Positions 12,422 through 24,696 of a stretch of 64,000 bases of DNA are shown one piece after another. The notes below the pieces were generated by a model that saw nothing but the letters and a program-made list of their open reading frames with translations, ran no database searches and was not told where the DNA came from. Origin of the DNA: Osmia lignaria lignaria. Taxonomy: Eukaryota > Arthropoda > Insecta > Hymenoptera > Megachilidae. Position 1 is the first letter of the stretch; each line of letters begins with the position of its first letter. The stretch lies in assembly GCF_051020975.1 (NCBI RefSeq), contig NC_135042.1, positions 6,533,888 to 6,597,887 on the forward strand. Reading direction: 5' to 3'. The position numbers and the translations under genes are program-made.

Positions 12422-13506
12422 TTATCCCTTAGCAACACCCACTAATGCTGGTCTTACTATTCGTTCGTGTAGTTTGTATCCCAATTTTGATACTACTACA
12501 ACTGTTCCAGGTTCTTTACCTTCTACTTCCTGCAAAAATATATTACATGTTACTGACTACCTAATTTATGAATCATGACTCATATGATATATTCATACCT
12601 GTTGAAATAGTGCCTCATGTTGATTAGGATCAAATTTTTCATTCAAAGGATTTAATGAAACTAAACCATGTTTCTTAAACACCTATAAAAGACAAAAGAT
12701 TTTAATACATATTTCACACAAACACAGTTGAATAGATAATAACTTCTGATTTACTTTGTGTAGTTGTGCTTCAGTCATTCTTAATCCTTCATATAAAGTC
12801 TTTAAATGTGGATTCTTTTCTGTAAGTTCATCTTTTGGTACACTTTCTGTAGCTTTACCCAAAATATCTGCTACTTCTAAGAGATCTTTACAAAAACCTT
12901 GAATACCAAATAGTTTTGCATCTTCAATTTGTTTTGTTAATCTCAATCTAAGGTTCTCTCCATCTGCTAGTGCTCTTTTGTATTTGTCTTCTAGTTGTTC
13001 TTTGTAATTTCTAAGGTCTGTTAATTCCTTATTGAGAAGTTCAAGATCTGCTTTTAATTTCTTTTCATTTTCTGTACCTTCTGCTACTGGAGACTGTGAT
13101 TCTCCAGTTTCAGTTTTTTTCTCTTCTATTATTGTGCTATATTCTTGTTTTTGCCAAGAAATATAGGATGGCTGAGATAACCTTTAAATTATTAAAAATA
13201 TTGTGATTACACCATCCTTATCCTTTTGGAAGAAATTAAACAAAATACATTACTCATTGATATTATAATTTATCTGTTATATTATTGCTTACAACATATT
13301 ATTCAGAATTGCAAATAACTATTACTAAACAATCTAACCCCTACTTATAAGTTACAAAACGTGTACAACATATACACGTTTTAACATTGCAACAAACTGT
13401 TCAACATGGAATCTTACCTAAATAAAATATTTTTATTTAGATTGTGCAAACTATCAACCGTGACACGAGTAAATCTTACTGCAGCCGGTACCACAAACGA
13501 TGCCAT
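12422..13506 (-). CDS. Roe1: Mitochondrial GrpE nucleotide exchange factor
   Basis: Nucleotide exchange factor for mitochondrial Hsp70, used in matrix protein import and folding. Exons (minus) are 13506-13418, 13181-12755, 12682-12599 and 12529-12422, giving 235 residues. The start MASFVVPAAVRFTRV is basic and lacks acidic residues, as expected of a matrix targeting sequence. Next comes a charged coiled coil (about residues 65-115), the four-helix region with DLLEVADILGKA, and a C-terminal beta-wing domain with GLVSLNPLNEKFDPNQHEAL and the final GYKLHERIVRPALVGVAKG. These are hallmark GrpE motifs. ATG at 13506 is the only start that gives a presequence. It lies head to tail with Dhx15 but far enough away (1.6 kb) for its own promoter. 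Confidence 0.95.
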
Positions 13507-15122
13507 GGTTCTTTTAATTTCATAAAAATCGGCAAATGATGAAACACAACGATCCTCGTGCTTTCTCAGTGATTCTCAAACTTCTTTTACGTCTCAGCAT
13601 TGTGGTAATCATTTTTAGTTGCTTACGTAAAACATGATGCAATATTTAAAATTTAAAATTACAAGTATAATATTTATTTATATTCATAAATAATGTTGCA
13701 TAAATTTAATGGTTGAAAATTAAAGCCATGTACACATTAACAATTATCACAATCGTATCATATTTTCATTATTTTATTGGAATGAAGTGATACAATACAA
13801 TGAAAACTGTTCGCGATCAGAAATCTTGTGATTTTACATGTTCTCTTAATATTTGCATATTTTTTATTTACAAAAACAAACTATTATTTAATATGTTAAA
13901 ACAAGAAAAAAACTGTAAACAGTAAGATTACACTTTCATTAAGAAAATCAATTTTGTAGCATAATAGTATTTCAAACTACTTAAAGGTTTTTTCAGTTCT
14001 AAAGAAACAAACTAAACAATTTAACAAACTTTTTAACGCACTTGGTGTTCTAAATCAGATATCGTCAATTGTTTAACCATATAATAATTAAGCTTAATTC
14101 ATTTATACGCTTGTAAAGATGACTTGAAATACTATAAACCTTCACAGTGATAGTGGATTGCAATTTCTATTATGCTAGTATACATAAATAAGTATTCAAT
14201 AATTTGATTCTTTTCAAACCTATCACATAGTTTTTTTAAAATATCGTTCATATTACAAGTTATGACTATTTTTTATTTCATTATAATTGCTTCTTTCGTT
14301 AATGGAAGTATTTTTCAATTTGCAATAAATTTTCTTCATGTAAAATGATGAAAGCAAAACTATACTGATTAAAAACAAGAAGAAAAACATTGCATAAGGT
14401 GGTACATTGTTTGCACATTATAATCATAATCAAATTATAAGTATATAATCCTTTTAGATGTGTGTTCTTGAAAAACGTGAAATGTATAACTCGTTAAATG
14501 GTATTAATTAATTTGAAGGAAAAACATCAAACATATACAATGTGTTTCAAAGGTTATGCAGAATCATTTTCTTCGATAATCCAAGCATTGTATACGTTTC
14601 GTCTGGCATACTTATTCAACATTTAATACAAAAATTAATCTATTTGTATCTATCTTTAGTACTACATTTCAAGTGTGCAAACGTCAATCAACAAATTCTA
14701 CTGGTAAAATTACTTAGTCGCTAAATTTTTCATTAATGTACATAAATAAATCATTTATCAATCAACTATGCCTTCCACATGCCTTCTAGCACAATAAATT
14801 TCAATTTTCATTTGTTTCATGTTAAGATAGAATGAGGTCTACAAACATTGAAATTTTTCGGCACTTGAGCCTAAAAAATGTACAAGTTTTTGAAGCTTGT
14901 ACAAAATTATAAATGTTCAGTAAAATTTGTCTTTTTCTTTACATGTCACGTGAAAATACAGAGTAGACGACACTACTCTTCTGATTATATCTCACAACAT
15001 TTAGTATGTTCTCGGCTTTATGTTCGAAAAAGAACTGTGTTTGACATAATGCCGAAAATGATTCGACCACATATTACAGATTGCTTGACACCATTTTTGA
15101 AGATATCTAAAAGATATTAAGG
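13507..15122. other. Intergenic; GrpE promoter and Dhx15 3' UTR
   Basis: 1.6 kb, very AT-rich. It must contain the GrpE promoter at its left edge and the Dhx15 3' UTR at its right edge. I see no supported gene, repeat or RNA. Open frames of 60-80 codons at 14542 and 14878 lack any coding character. Confidence 0.5.
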
Positions 15123-18100
15123 TTAGAATCCTTCTTGATATTGTTTTGAATCTAGCCTCGCTTGAATCACTTCCAGTTGTCTCTTTGCTTCACATTGTGG
15201 AAAATTTTGTAGATCATAGTATTGTGGTGCTATCTTTAGTAACCAATCAGCTATGAACAAAATAAAAAGTTTCAAGTACAATTAAAACAATTTACAACAT
15301 TTATATTATTTATATGTCGTTTTATTAAAATTACAACTTACGTTTGATATCAGTAACTGTTCTGATGTAATTTTTGGTCGTGAGTACGAATTCATTATAA
15401 ATTACCCATTCTGGTTTGTGATCCAAACAACTACTCGGATGAAGTTGTACAATTTGATTATCTTTGATAGTCAAATAATGACCAGTTCTTTCTAAATGAG
15501 CGACCTGTTTGTATAAATCATTAATAGTACATGTTTGAGACGACTATTATATAATTTATTCTTAAATATAATTAAAAACGGTACCTGCATGAAGAAACCA
15601 TTCACAAGCGCTTTTCTAATATTAATATAATAATCTTTTGATGTAAAATCTGTTGAGGTACGTTTTAAATGAAATCTGTCCATTATTCTGCTCAATTGTT
15701 CCCTGACATTGTCGCCACTTTTTAAAGATCGGTAATTGACAAAATTATCATAACACCATTGTGGATCTTCGAAATCTGTGAAGGAAAGAAAGCATTGAAG
15801 TTTTAATGTAACAAAAAATTACATGCTTTAACAAGATCATTCAAAATAATCCACAAATACTTACTTTGCTTAAAAGCATGATATACATTTAATAATGTCA
15901 AGTGATCTCCATCGATATGTGCAAATCGCATTTTAGCATCATCCGCGGCTTTCTTTGATTCATTTGGCCTCACAAAACACTGCGGGACTAATACAATATC
16001 AATCATCAATATAAAACCACGTTACCTTACCATGATCCTGACTTTATTAATTAACTTTTTATTGTATTAACATTATTTTAGGTACAAAAAATAAAAAACG
16101 CAAGAGATTTGCACCTAATTACGTTATTTAAAAAATACAACATTTTGATTAATACTTTACCTGACAGCATAGCGGTAATGCTTAGTATCTCATTGCTACA
16201 GTTATGATTACACGATGCAATCAGCATTTTCGCCAACTGAGGATCTAATGGAAACTCTGCCATCACAGCTCCCAAATCTGTTAGATTTCCATCATCATCC
16301 AATGCAGCCAAATAATTAAGAAGTTCTAAAGCTCTCATAAGAGTTTCTGGTGCAGGTGGATCCATAAAGTCAAAGTGAACCTTTAGGGAAAAACATAATA
16401 CAAAATTAATATTTGATTACACTTTTATCATATAGTATTAGAAGATGAAATGTTTCAATTAAGCATGTAACACACCAAATCATCAATACCAAGTTTCTTT
16501 AATTGTAATACAACACTCCCAAGATTGGACCTTAATATTTCAGGGTAAGTATTATCCTGCATTTCATTTTTATATGCTTTTTCAGTATATAATCTGAAAC
16601 ATTTTCCAGGTCTGGTACGACCGGCTCTACCCGCTCTTTGCTGGGCAGAAGCTTTACTGATGGGTGATACAAGAAGAGATTCTACACGAATTCTAGGATT
16701 ATATACCTGTTAAAAAATATAATAAAAAGTGATAGAAGACAAATTATTAACAAAATATTACAGGGAAATGCTAAAAGTGAAAGTACATTCTTACCTTCTG
16801 TTTTGCAAATCCAGGATCTATCACAAACACAACACCATCAATAGTTAATGATGTTTCTGCAATGTTAGTTGAGACTACTACTTTTCTGCCAATAGCACCA
16901 TTTGGTTTTGTTGGTGGTGCAGGTTCGAAAATTCTTTGTTGAAGATTTGGAGGCAGTGTAGAATAAAGTGGTATGCATTTGAGTTCACCTACTTCTGGAC
17001 CTAAATTATCCATTTCTCTTTTGATTCTTTTACAGGCTTCTTCAATCTCTTCTTGACCAGTTAAAAACAAAAGTAAATCTCCTGCTACCTCTTCACACAT
17101 GTGTATCTGAATAACAGTCCTGATAGCAGCTTCTAAATAATCTCTTTCAGGTTCAGGTGTATAAAAAATCTCAACAGGATGCGTTCTGCCAGGTACATTC
17201 ATTAAAGGTGCATTATCAAAATACTGCTGAAATTTTCCAGCATCCAGTGTTGCACTCATAATCACAAGTTTCAGATCTGGTCTTTGTTTAATCACTTCTT
17301 TTAAAACACCCATAAGTAAGTCTGTGGCTAAAGTTCTTTCATGAGCCTCATCTAACAATATCACTTGATATGCATCAAGCATGGGATCAGACATGCCTTC
17401 ACGAAGAAGCATACCATCAGTCATATATTTCAATACAGTTTTTGGAGAACTACAATCCTCAAAACGTATGCTATATCCTACTTCTTGACCTATTTAAAAA
17501 AATCACCATACAAATTACATGAATTCACATTACATTCACATTACATTCACATTAAATTACAGGTTCTTCAGATATAAAAATGAATATTACCTAATGCAAC
17601 ATCCATTTCTTCTGAAACTCTCTGTGCAACAGACATAGCTGCTACTCTTCTTGGTTGGGTACAAGCAACACCCTTGTTACCAATACAGCTTGAATATTCT
17701 ACACACCATTGTGGTATCTGTGTAGTTTTACCTGACCCTGTTTCTCCAACCAGTACAATACATTGATGTTGTGCCAATAACCTCATAAAATCAGCACGAT
17801 ATTCAAATACAGGTAAAGTAATTCTCTTTTTATAAAATTCATGATATCGTGGTGTGTAAGGTAGTCCAGTATAAGGATTAAGTTGAACTTGACTTTTTGG
17901 TGCTGTTGTTGGTACACTTATATTATTAGATACTGTTGATCCATCTCTGTGAAGCAAAACATATACCATTGCATAAAATTATGGCTCTATACAATTTAAA
18001 AATGATTTAACTGCTAGTTACAAGACAGTCATAGAAAAAAAAGAAAGTTGAGAACACTTAATTGGTTAGGAACTCCAATAAAAATGTACAGCTAATATAA

Positions 18101-18547
18101 AACGTATTTACCTATATTTTGTAAGTACCCGTAAATAATCATAATATACACGTTTTAATTATTTTCTCTTAACTATAAAGGATCTTTAAACGATACTGAT
18201 GTATAATATATTCGTGTAAAAAGGAAATTTAGTTGAGAACCTTTAGAGATGAGTTGACCAAACAAGTCAACAGGAAAAAAAGAGTAATTTCACAAATTTA
18301 CAACATTAATTTTATTAAATTTATTCGTTATATTGTTATTAAATAAATTAAATGCTTTTATATAGATTATTTAAGAAGCGCAAGATTTGTTTAATGAGAT
18401 GCGCGATTGGATTGAAATAACTTGTAACAATGCACATGGCAAAATATTTCATCCAACTTTTCAAGTAATGTAATTGAAAATATGATTAAGCACTCACGCC
18501 TTCCGTTTAACATACGGATCCACGACCTCGATCCTCCGTTTTGACAT
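15123..18547 (-). CDS. Dhx15: DEAH-box RNA helicase Dhx15 (Prp43)
   Basis: ATP-dependent RNA helicase that releases the excised intron lariat and disassembles spent or faulty spliceosomes; it also acts in ribosome biogenesis. Nine exons (minus): 18547-18498, 17946-17591, 17489-16795, 16706-16476, 16380-16161, 15987-15865, 15775-15585, 15504-15342 and 15250-15123, giving 718 residues. Motifs in order: Walker A GETGSGKT (84-91), TQPRRVAAM, DEAH with DEAHERTLATD, SATLDAGKF, the LLFLTGQEEI strand, and motif VI QQRAGRAGR. The winged-helix, ratchet and OB-fold (IDGDHLTLLNVYHAF, DYYINIRKAL) regions follow. The N-terminal extension is short: exon 1 encodes only 16 residues before a 551-nt intron. The Nup43 stop codon lies 300 bp upstream of this start codon. 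Confidence 0.96.
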
Positions 18548-18848
18548 AATTCTTGTCCCTCCGCAGGCAAGCAAAGCAAAATCTGTTTACGAACTTCCAC
18601 ACAAGGCGTCACAAAATGGCAAACTAACCGTCTAAAAGCTTCCTGTAATCGTGTTCACGGAAATCAACGATAGATGGAGCTATAAATGCATAAGAAATGC
18701 ACTTTTTAAGCCAGATAATTTTAAATTTAAAGAAGTATAAGCCAATAATAATGGTCAACAATAAATAACAACGTTTAAGGTAAAAAACATATTTATTTCT
18801 TTTTAGTATATTACAATTATAAAAAATATAATTCAAATAAACTAGGTA

Positions 18849-20342
18849 TTAAATAGTTACATCTCTGATAATATACATTGCTTCATTATCGCACCCAAAA
18901 AGTAATGTTGATCTATCAATGTCAATACTGTTTATTGGTTTATGCATAATGCTATACAGAGATGTTACATTTACTTTACCATTTGTACCAATTGTATTTA
19001 ACCAATGTGTGTTTGTAGGATCTGAAATATTAGTAATATTTCAACATAAATTACACTCACAATAATGTAATCAATCTTCTTCTATATGTTAAACCTACCT
19101 AAACTTAGTTTTGAATGCTGAGAATTGTTCCAGTGCCATAGTTCACCACTAGCAGAACAAGTGAATAGATTTTCTGGTCTGTCAGGATGGAAAAGTATTT
19201 CACTAACAGCTTTAGCATGAGCATTAAGTTGAGACATTGGATATGTATTATGTCTTAAATCCCATACTGTTAAACTACCATCACCACCACCAGCAACAAC
19301 AATATGTCTTTGAGTTGGATGATGAGCAATACTGGTAGCTTCTGTCTATAAAAAAAAATATGTACTTCTTTATTAGTGCATAATTAATTCATGTCACATA
19401 TGATTAAGAATATCATACTTTTGTTTGATCAGAGAGCATGAATGTTGTAGCAGGAAGATTTTGATCATTTCTTAAATCCCAAACCTTCATGTGTCCTCTT
19501 AAATTTCCAGTAAGTATCTCATTGTGTCTTAAAAAATCAACACAATATATAGAGCAACTATCAGCTTCATCTAGAAAATATATAGAAATATAAATAAAAT
19601 TACTTTTACAATATCATACACACAAATTATAACTCTATAATACCAATAACTCTAACTGGTAATTCTTGACCAGCAGTTAAAAGATTAATCCTCCCATCTT
19701 CTCCAACTGAAACTATATCTTGCTCAAAGGTAGATAGTGCAGTGCAAGATGCATAATCACTTGTTTTTCTACAAAGGAGAATTAATTTAATACATTTAAC
19801 ATATAATATTTAATCTCTGTCAATGAAACTCACTGAAATTTATGTATGAATTCCCATGACATGTGTTCTTTAAACTGGGAATATGGATTTTCATGAATCT
19901 GTAACAGTCTAACTGTACCTATAGATGTTGACACCACAAAGAAATCTTTTGAGATGAACTATAAAATTGATAAGATATTAATAAATAGAATCAATAATTT
20001 TATTCTTAATGAAATAAGTAAAACCTTTATCTCAGTCACATCTCCAAGGATAGCATATGAAGAAACTACTGCTGGATATGATTCACCATCATCATTCATT
20101 TGAAATGTCCAATGAGTTAATTTATTTACCTAAAGCATATAAAAGTTTTAATACTATAAATTGTTAAAGAGCTTATTATGTATATACATAAGGAAGCAAT
20201 AGGTTAGGCCCGCAGAAAATAACCTTACCGGATCATCCCAACTACCGGTTAAAAAATTGCTAGCTTCCTCAAAATCTTCGTGTTTCCATCTGATTTTGGA
20301 AATTTTTTCCGATACAAATGTTCCTTGTACATTTTCACTCAT
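18849..20342 (-). CDS. Nup43: Nucleoporin Nup43 (WD40 propeller)
   Basis: Seven-bladed WD40 protein of the Nup107-160 Y complex, the outer scaffold of the nuclear pore. Exons (minus) are 20342-20229, 20129-20025, 19958-19834, 19768-19644, 19570-19419, 19345-19099 and 19021-18849, giving 346 residues. The start, with FVSEKISKIRW and TGSWDDP, matches the conserved Nup43 N-terminus, and later exons encode typical blades (GGGDGSLTVWDLRH-like in exon 6). The C-terminal exon ends a few residues after the last blade. It is divergent from Smu1, 850 bp away. An AAAATGGCG motif at 20404-20412, 60 bp upstream of the start codon, is a YY1/Pho-type promoter element. Confidence 0.9.
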
Positions 20343-20730
20343 TTTATCATAAATTACTTGTTAATTTAGAGTACAGCATTGAGCACAGTATGTTTCTGTA
20401 GGTAAAATGGCGTTATAGTGGAAGAAAGAATCTTTAAAACTCTAATATTGACAATATTAATATCAAAAAAATAATTTAGAAGAAACTAATATATTATAAA
20501 ATTCGGTATATAGCTAAAAAGTATGAATAACAAAGTAAATATTAATTCAAATTTTCCCGCATAGGTGTTTTTTACATTAGTGGTGGGCGATTACAGCCCT
20601 ATATACAGGGTGTTCGACAACAGGTGGGCAAAATTTTAAGGGATGATTCTAGGGATCAAAATAAGACGAAAATCAAGAATAACGAAATAGCGTTTGCGGC
20701 TTTGTTTTCCAGTAATTAACGTTTAAAAAT

Positions 20731-20975
20731 TCGAGTAAAAAGCGCCTGAAACCTGCAACCCGCCCAGCACCGACGACTGAACGTCAGGTCAGCAGGGGTC
20801 GGTACAGTCATAACCAAGAATCGAAGCCGAATGCTGCAGTACCGAGAAACAGAATAGCATGAAGTAAGTTTCTACTATTCAACGATTCTTGGTTATGACT
20901 GTACCGACCCCTGCTGACCTGACGTTCAGTCGTCGGTGCTGGGCGGGTTGCAGGTTTCAGGCGCTTTTTACTCGA
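20731..20975. repeat. Perfect 93-bp inverted repeat (fold-back)
   Basis: Bases 20731-20823 are the exact reverse complement of 20883-20975, with a 59-bp spacer. The arms are GC-rich compared with their surroundings. No reading frame of note and no clear target-site duplication. Perfect identity over 93 bp implies recent insertion, gene conversion or selection for a hairpin. Confidence 0.9.
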
Positions 20976-20987
20976 AACCTGAAGTAT

Positions 20988-21043
20988 CGCCATTTTTCCT
21001 AGGGAAGCCTCCTATGCTCGACGCTATACATCGCCATTTTTCC
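20988..21043 (+). promoter_or_regulatory. Duplicated CGCCATTTTTCC motif at Smu1
   Basis: The 12-mer occurs at 20988 and 21032, each followed by a GGAAG-containing run. The core GCCAT is the YY1/Pho site, often found close to housekeeping transcription starts. The call rests on motif and position only. Confidence 0.4.
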
Positions 21044-21193
21044 TAAGGAAGCTACCGTGTTGAAGTATTATCAGGAAGATAGTATAACTCAGTAATTCAC
21101 TATAGCTTATAACTTATTATAGTTCAGTATAACTCAATGGTTTATCGGCATAACATAACCTGACAGTGCTCTGTATTCATAATATTATAGAAG

Positions 21194-23233
21194 ATGTCAA
21201 TTGAAATTGAATCTGCTGAGTAACTATCTTATTTTTAATAACAAAATTCCTTATATTTATTCTAAATACTTATAATTCTTATTTGATTTTAGCGTGATTC
21301 GTTTGATACAGCAATATCTTAAAGAGTCGAATCTTGTTAAAACGTTACAAACATTACAGGTATATTAGTTTAAAGTTATTGTATAAAAATACATATTCAT
21401 AATACTTTAAAGAAATTAATAAATATGAATATTTATAGGAAGAGACTGGTGTGTCGCTGAATACAGTGGACAGTGTAGATGGTTTTGTAGCAGATATAAA
21501 CAATGGACATTGGGATACAGTACTGAAAGCTATACAGTCGTTAAAACTACCTGATAAAAAGCTTATTGATTTATATGAACAGGTTTGTTATTGTTAAAAA
21601 TCATAAAAAATATATGAAGTTATAAATATTTGATATGTTTAATATAGGTTGTTTTGGAATTAATTGAACTACGAGAATTGGGAGCAGCTAGATCATTATT
21701 GAGGCAAACAGATCCTATGATTATGATGAAACAACAGGAACCTGAAAGATATATTCATTTAGGTGTGGTAACCTAAGTTTCAATAAAAAAAATAAATTTA
21801 TATTACTTATGTTTTTCTTAACATAATATTATTCTACATAGAAAATTTACTCGCGCGTTCATATTTCGACCCCCGTGAAGCATATCCCGATGGAAGTACA
21901 AAAGAAAAACGAAGAGCCTATATAGCCACAGCTCTTGCTGGTGAAGTATCAGTAGTACCATCAAGTAGATTACTTGCATTACTAGGCCAGGCACTAAAAT
22001 GGCAACAGCATCAGGGTTTACTTCCACCTGGTACTACCATAGATTTATTCAGAGGAAAGGCGGCAGTGCGCGATCAAGAAGACGAAAAATATCCAACACA
22101 ACTTTCAAAACAGATTAAATTTGGTCAAAAATCTCATGTAGAATGCGCACGTTTCTCGCCCGATGGTCAATATTTAGTTACTGGTTCTGTCGACGGGTTT
22201 ATTGAAGTATGGAATTTCACAACTGGTAAAATCAGAAAAGATTTGAAGTATCAAGCTCAGGATAATTTCATGATGATGGAACAAGCAGTATTATCAATGG
22301 CATTTAGCCGTGACAGCGAAATGTTAGCTGGGGGTGGGCAAGATGGAAAAATAAAGGTATGGAGGGTACAAAGTGGACAGTGCTTAAGGAGGTTTGAAAA
22401 GGCACATTCTAAGGGTGTTACATGTCTTCAGTTCAGTAGGGATAATAGTCAAATTTTATCAGCATCATTTGATACTACTATAAGGTTATTAAAAGTTTGT
22501 TAAAAAAGAAACGAAATTACGGTCAAAATTTACTTCTAACATTATTGTGTACCCTATATAGGATACATGGTCTTAAATCTGGGAAAACTTTGAAAGAATT
22601 TCGGGGACACGCTTCTTTCGTAAATGAAGTAGTTTTTTCTCCAGATGGACATAATACAATCAGGTATAATTTTTATTCAATTATTGAACAATTTTCTTTC
22701 AGAAATATTTATTTATTTATTATCTATATTGTTTAGTGCATCATCAGATGGAACTGTTAAAGTTTGGAGTTTAAAAACAACAGAGTGTATAGGTACATAT
22801 AAATCTTTAGGGGCTGCAGATTTAACTGTAAATAGCATACATCTTCTTCCACGAAATCCAGAACATTTTGTCGTGTGTAATCGCTCGAACACAGTAGTTA
22901 TTATGAATATGCAAGGACAAATAGTGAGGTCGTTTTCCAGTGGTAAACGAGAGGGGGGTGATTTTGTGTGTACAGTTGTAAGTCCCCGTGGTGAATTTAT
23001 TTACTGTGTTGGTGAAGATCTTGTGCTTTACTGTTTCTCTACGTCTTCGGGAAAACTTGAAAGAACTCTTAATGTAAGTACTGTTACCTTCCGGGCTTTA
23101 TGTACGCTACATTAAAATTCTGTTTGGGTTTCAGATACACGAAAAAGACGTTATCGGTCTAACACATCATCCTCATCAGAATCTCCTATGTTCTTATAGC
23201 GAAGATGGACTTTTAAAATTATGGAAACCATAA
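21194..23233 (+). CDS. Smu1: WD40 splicing factor Smu1
   Basis: Spliceosomal B-complex protein that with RED/IK helps activate the spliceosome, notably on short introns. Eight exons: 21194-21219, 21293-21359, 21439-21582, 21648-21762, 21842-22484, 22562-22663, 22737-23073 and 23135-23233, giving 510 residues, close to the animal orthologues. LisH (about residues 6-38) and CTLH (about 40-92, with NGHWDTVLKAIQ-type sequence) are followed by seven WD40 blades, including GSVDGFIEVWN and SASSDGTVKVWS. The protein ends in SEDGLLKLWKP. The sequence is nearly invariant relative to other animals, so the splice sites are easily placed. AATAAA lies at 23327, 94 bp after the stop. Confidence 0.97.
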
Positions 23234-23326
23234 GAAATATGTATATACAAATTTGGACATTTCTTTTCCAGCTATAATATTTTATTTTATGATATAGCTA
23301 TGCATTTTTCATTTACGACTTTATAA

Positions 23327-23332
23327 AATAAA
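23327..23332 (+). terminator. Poly(A) signal candidate of Smu1
   Basis: AATAAA in AT-rich sequence 94 bp after the Smu1 stop codon. Confidence 0.55.
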
Positions 23333-24669
23333 ACATTTTAAACAACCAGAATCCTGTTTTATAAACTTTATACAGTATAATAAAAGTATATTATACGCAA
23401 CAATCTTTTAGGTTTCATTTGAATGAAAGTTTTATAAATGAAGTAAAAAAGAAATTCAGAATCCTTGAAATCTTTTGTGCTAATATTGTTATTGGTTTTA
23501 CAGAGAGAAAGTGGTGGATGAATTTTTATAAACGGTACGAGTGGCGCAGATATCTTGTTAGTATGAAGAACTCATGGATGTGTGTGAATGTTGTGGTAAT
23601 TGGGCCCGAGCAAATAAGCAATTACTATATTTTGGCTTGGCAAATATTATAATAATGGGCTAGAAGGGTTAACCGGGTTATCTGGAATGTGATCATCGGC
23701 TCAGGCGTTTTAGAGAGCGCCAAAACCGGCACCAGGCTGCTGCTTACTTTTATTTCTTCCTTAGCGTAGCTGTTTACTCAGAGGAGATTCTTTAATATCC
23801 CTATAAAACTATGTGAAACTATGACAGATTAATCTGTCGTGTCTTATATAGTTTCAAAATAGAGAACAAGCTTTTTCATTTAAAATAAAAAGGAAGGTAT
23901 GTTAAAAACAAAAGTATTAAAAATTGCATTTATTACAAATAGATACACGTGCATAGTACGTATTTTCAAATCGACCGGAAACTGTGGCTGCGGTAGCTAA
24001 TGCGATTTTAATGTTATTCTAGGTTTTCCGCTTGTTTCCAGCTTCCTGTCGGCATTCTCGTTTACTTATCTTAGACATTTAATTAGCGGCTCTTTTGCCG
24101 AAGTTTCTTCTTTGTAATTCGGCTATGTGTGATTCTATGTTTCTGGCACTCTTTAATACTAGCGACACTAGTAACAACATAAGAGATTTATCTTGAAAAA
24201 TGTATAAAAGCCTTAAAACTTGTTGCGAGGAAGGAACTGCGAACGATTGGTCTTTCGTTGAAGCTGAAGGGACATGCAGCCGAATAAATTTCACTTCCTT
24301 CCGCGATATCGTACGAGTTCCTTCAAGCCTTATTACATACAGAAGTAGAAAAACAAAATGTGCTGATGATTTACAAATAAGAAACAATTCATATTTATTA
24401 ACATTTTTAGTACCACATTGAAGCTGTTACCTAAAATTTTTATAAGATAATATTTTTGTTTTTAACATATCTTATTGATTATTTTAATGAGAAGAAAATA
24501 TTCCATTTCGCGTAGAATATTGCGAATTAGACACCCTTATCAATAGCAAGGAGTTTCTGGTTGTAATAAAAAACCACCTCGTTTCTATATTTCCGGAAGA
24601 TTTCTAATTTCGCAATCATAATTTGTTAATAATTGGACATTGTTTGTTCCTAGGGTGGAAGAGATTCCT

Positions 24670-24696
24670 CTCGCTAGCCAACTGGTCCCAGGTGTA
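24670..24696 (+). promoter_or_regulatory. E-box module, copy 1
   Basis: A 27-bp segment containing E-boxes CAACTG and CAGGTG that recurs with only an A/T change and one missing base at 33165-33190. Both lie upstream of atonal, whose product binds E-boxes. A regulatory role is inferred. Confidence 0.35.

Larger units (their letters stand above)
20343..21193. other. Divergent Nup43/Smu1 promoter region
   Basis: Holds both promoters. From about 20605 to 20720 is a stretch beginning near GGGTGTTCGACAACAGG that looks like an old transposon fragment. It is followed by the long inverted repeat at 20731-20975. CGCCATTTTTCC occurs at 20988 and again at 21032, about 160-205 bp before the Smu1 start codon. 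Confidence 0.5.
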
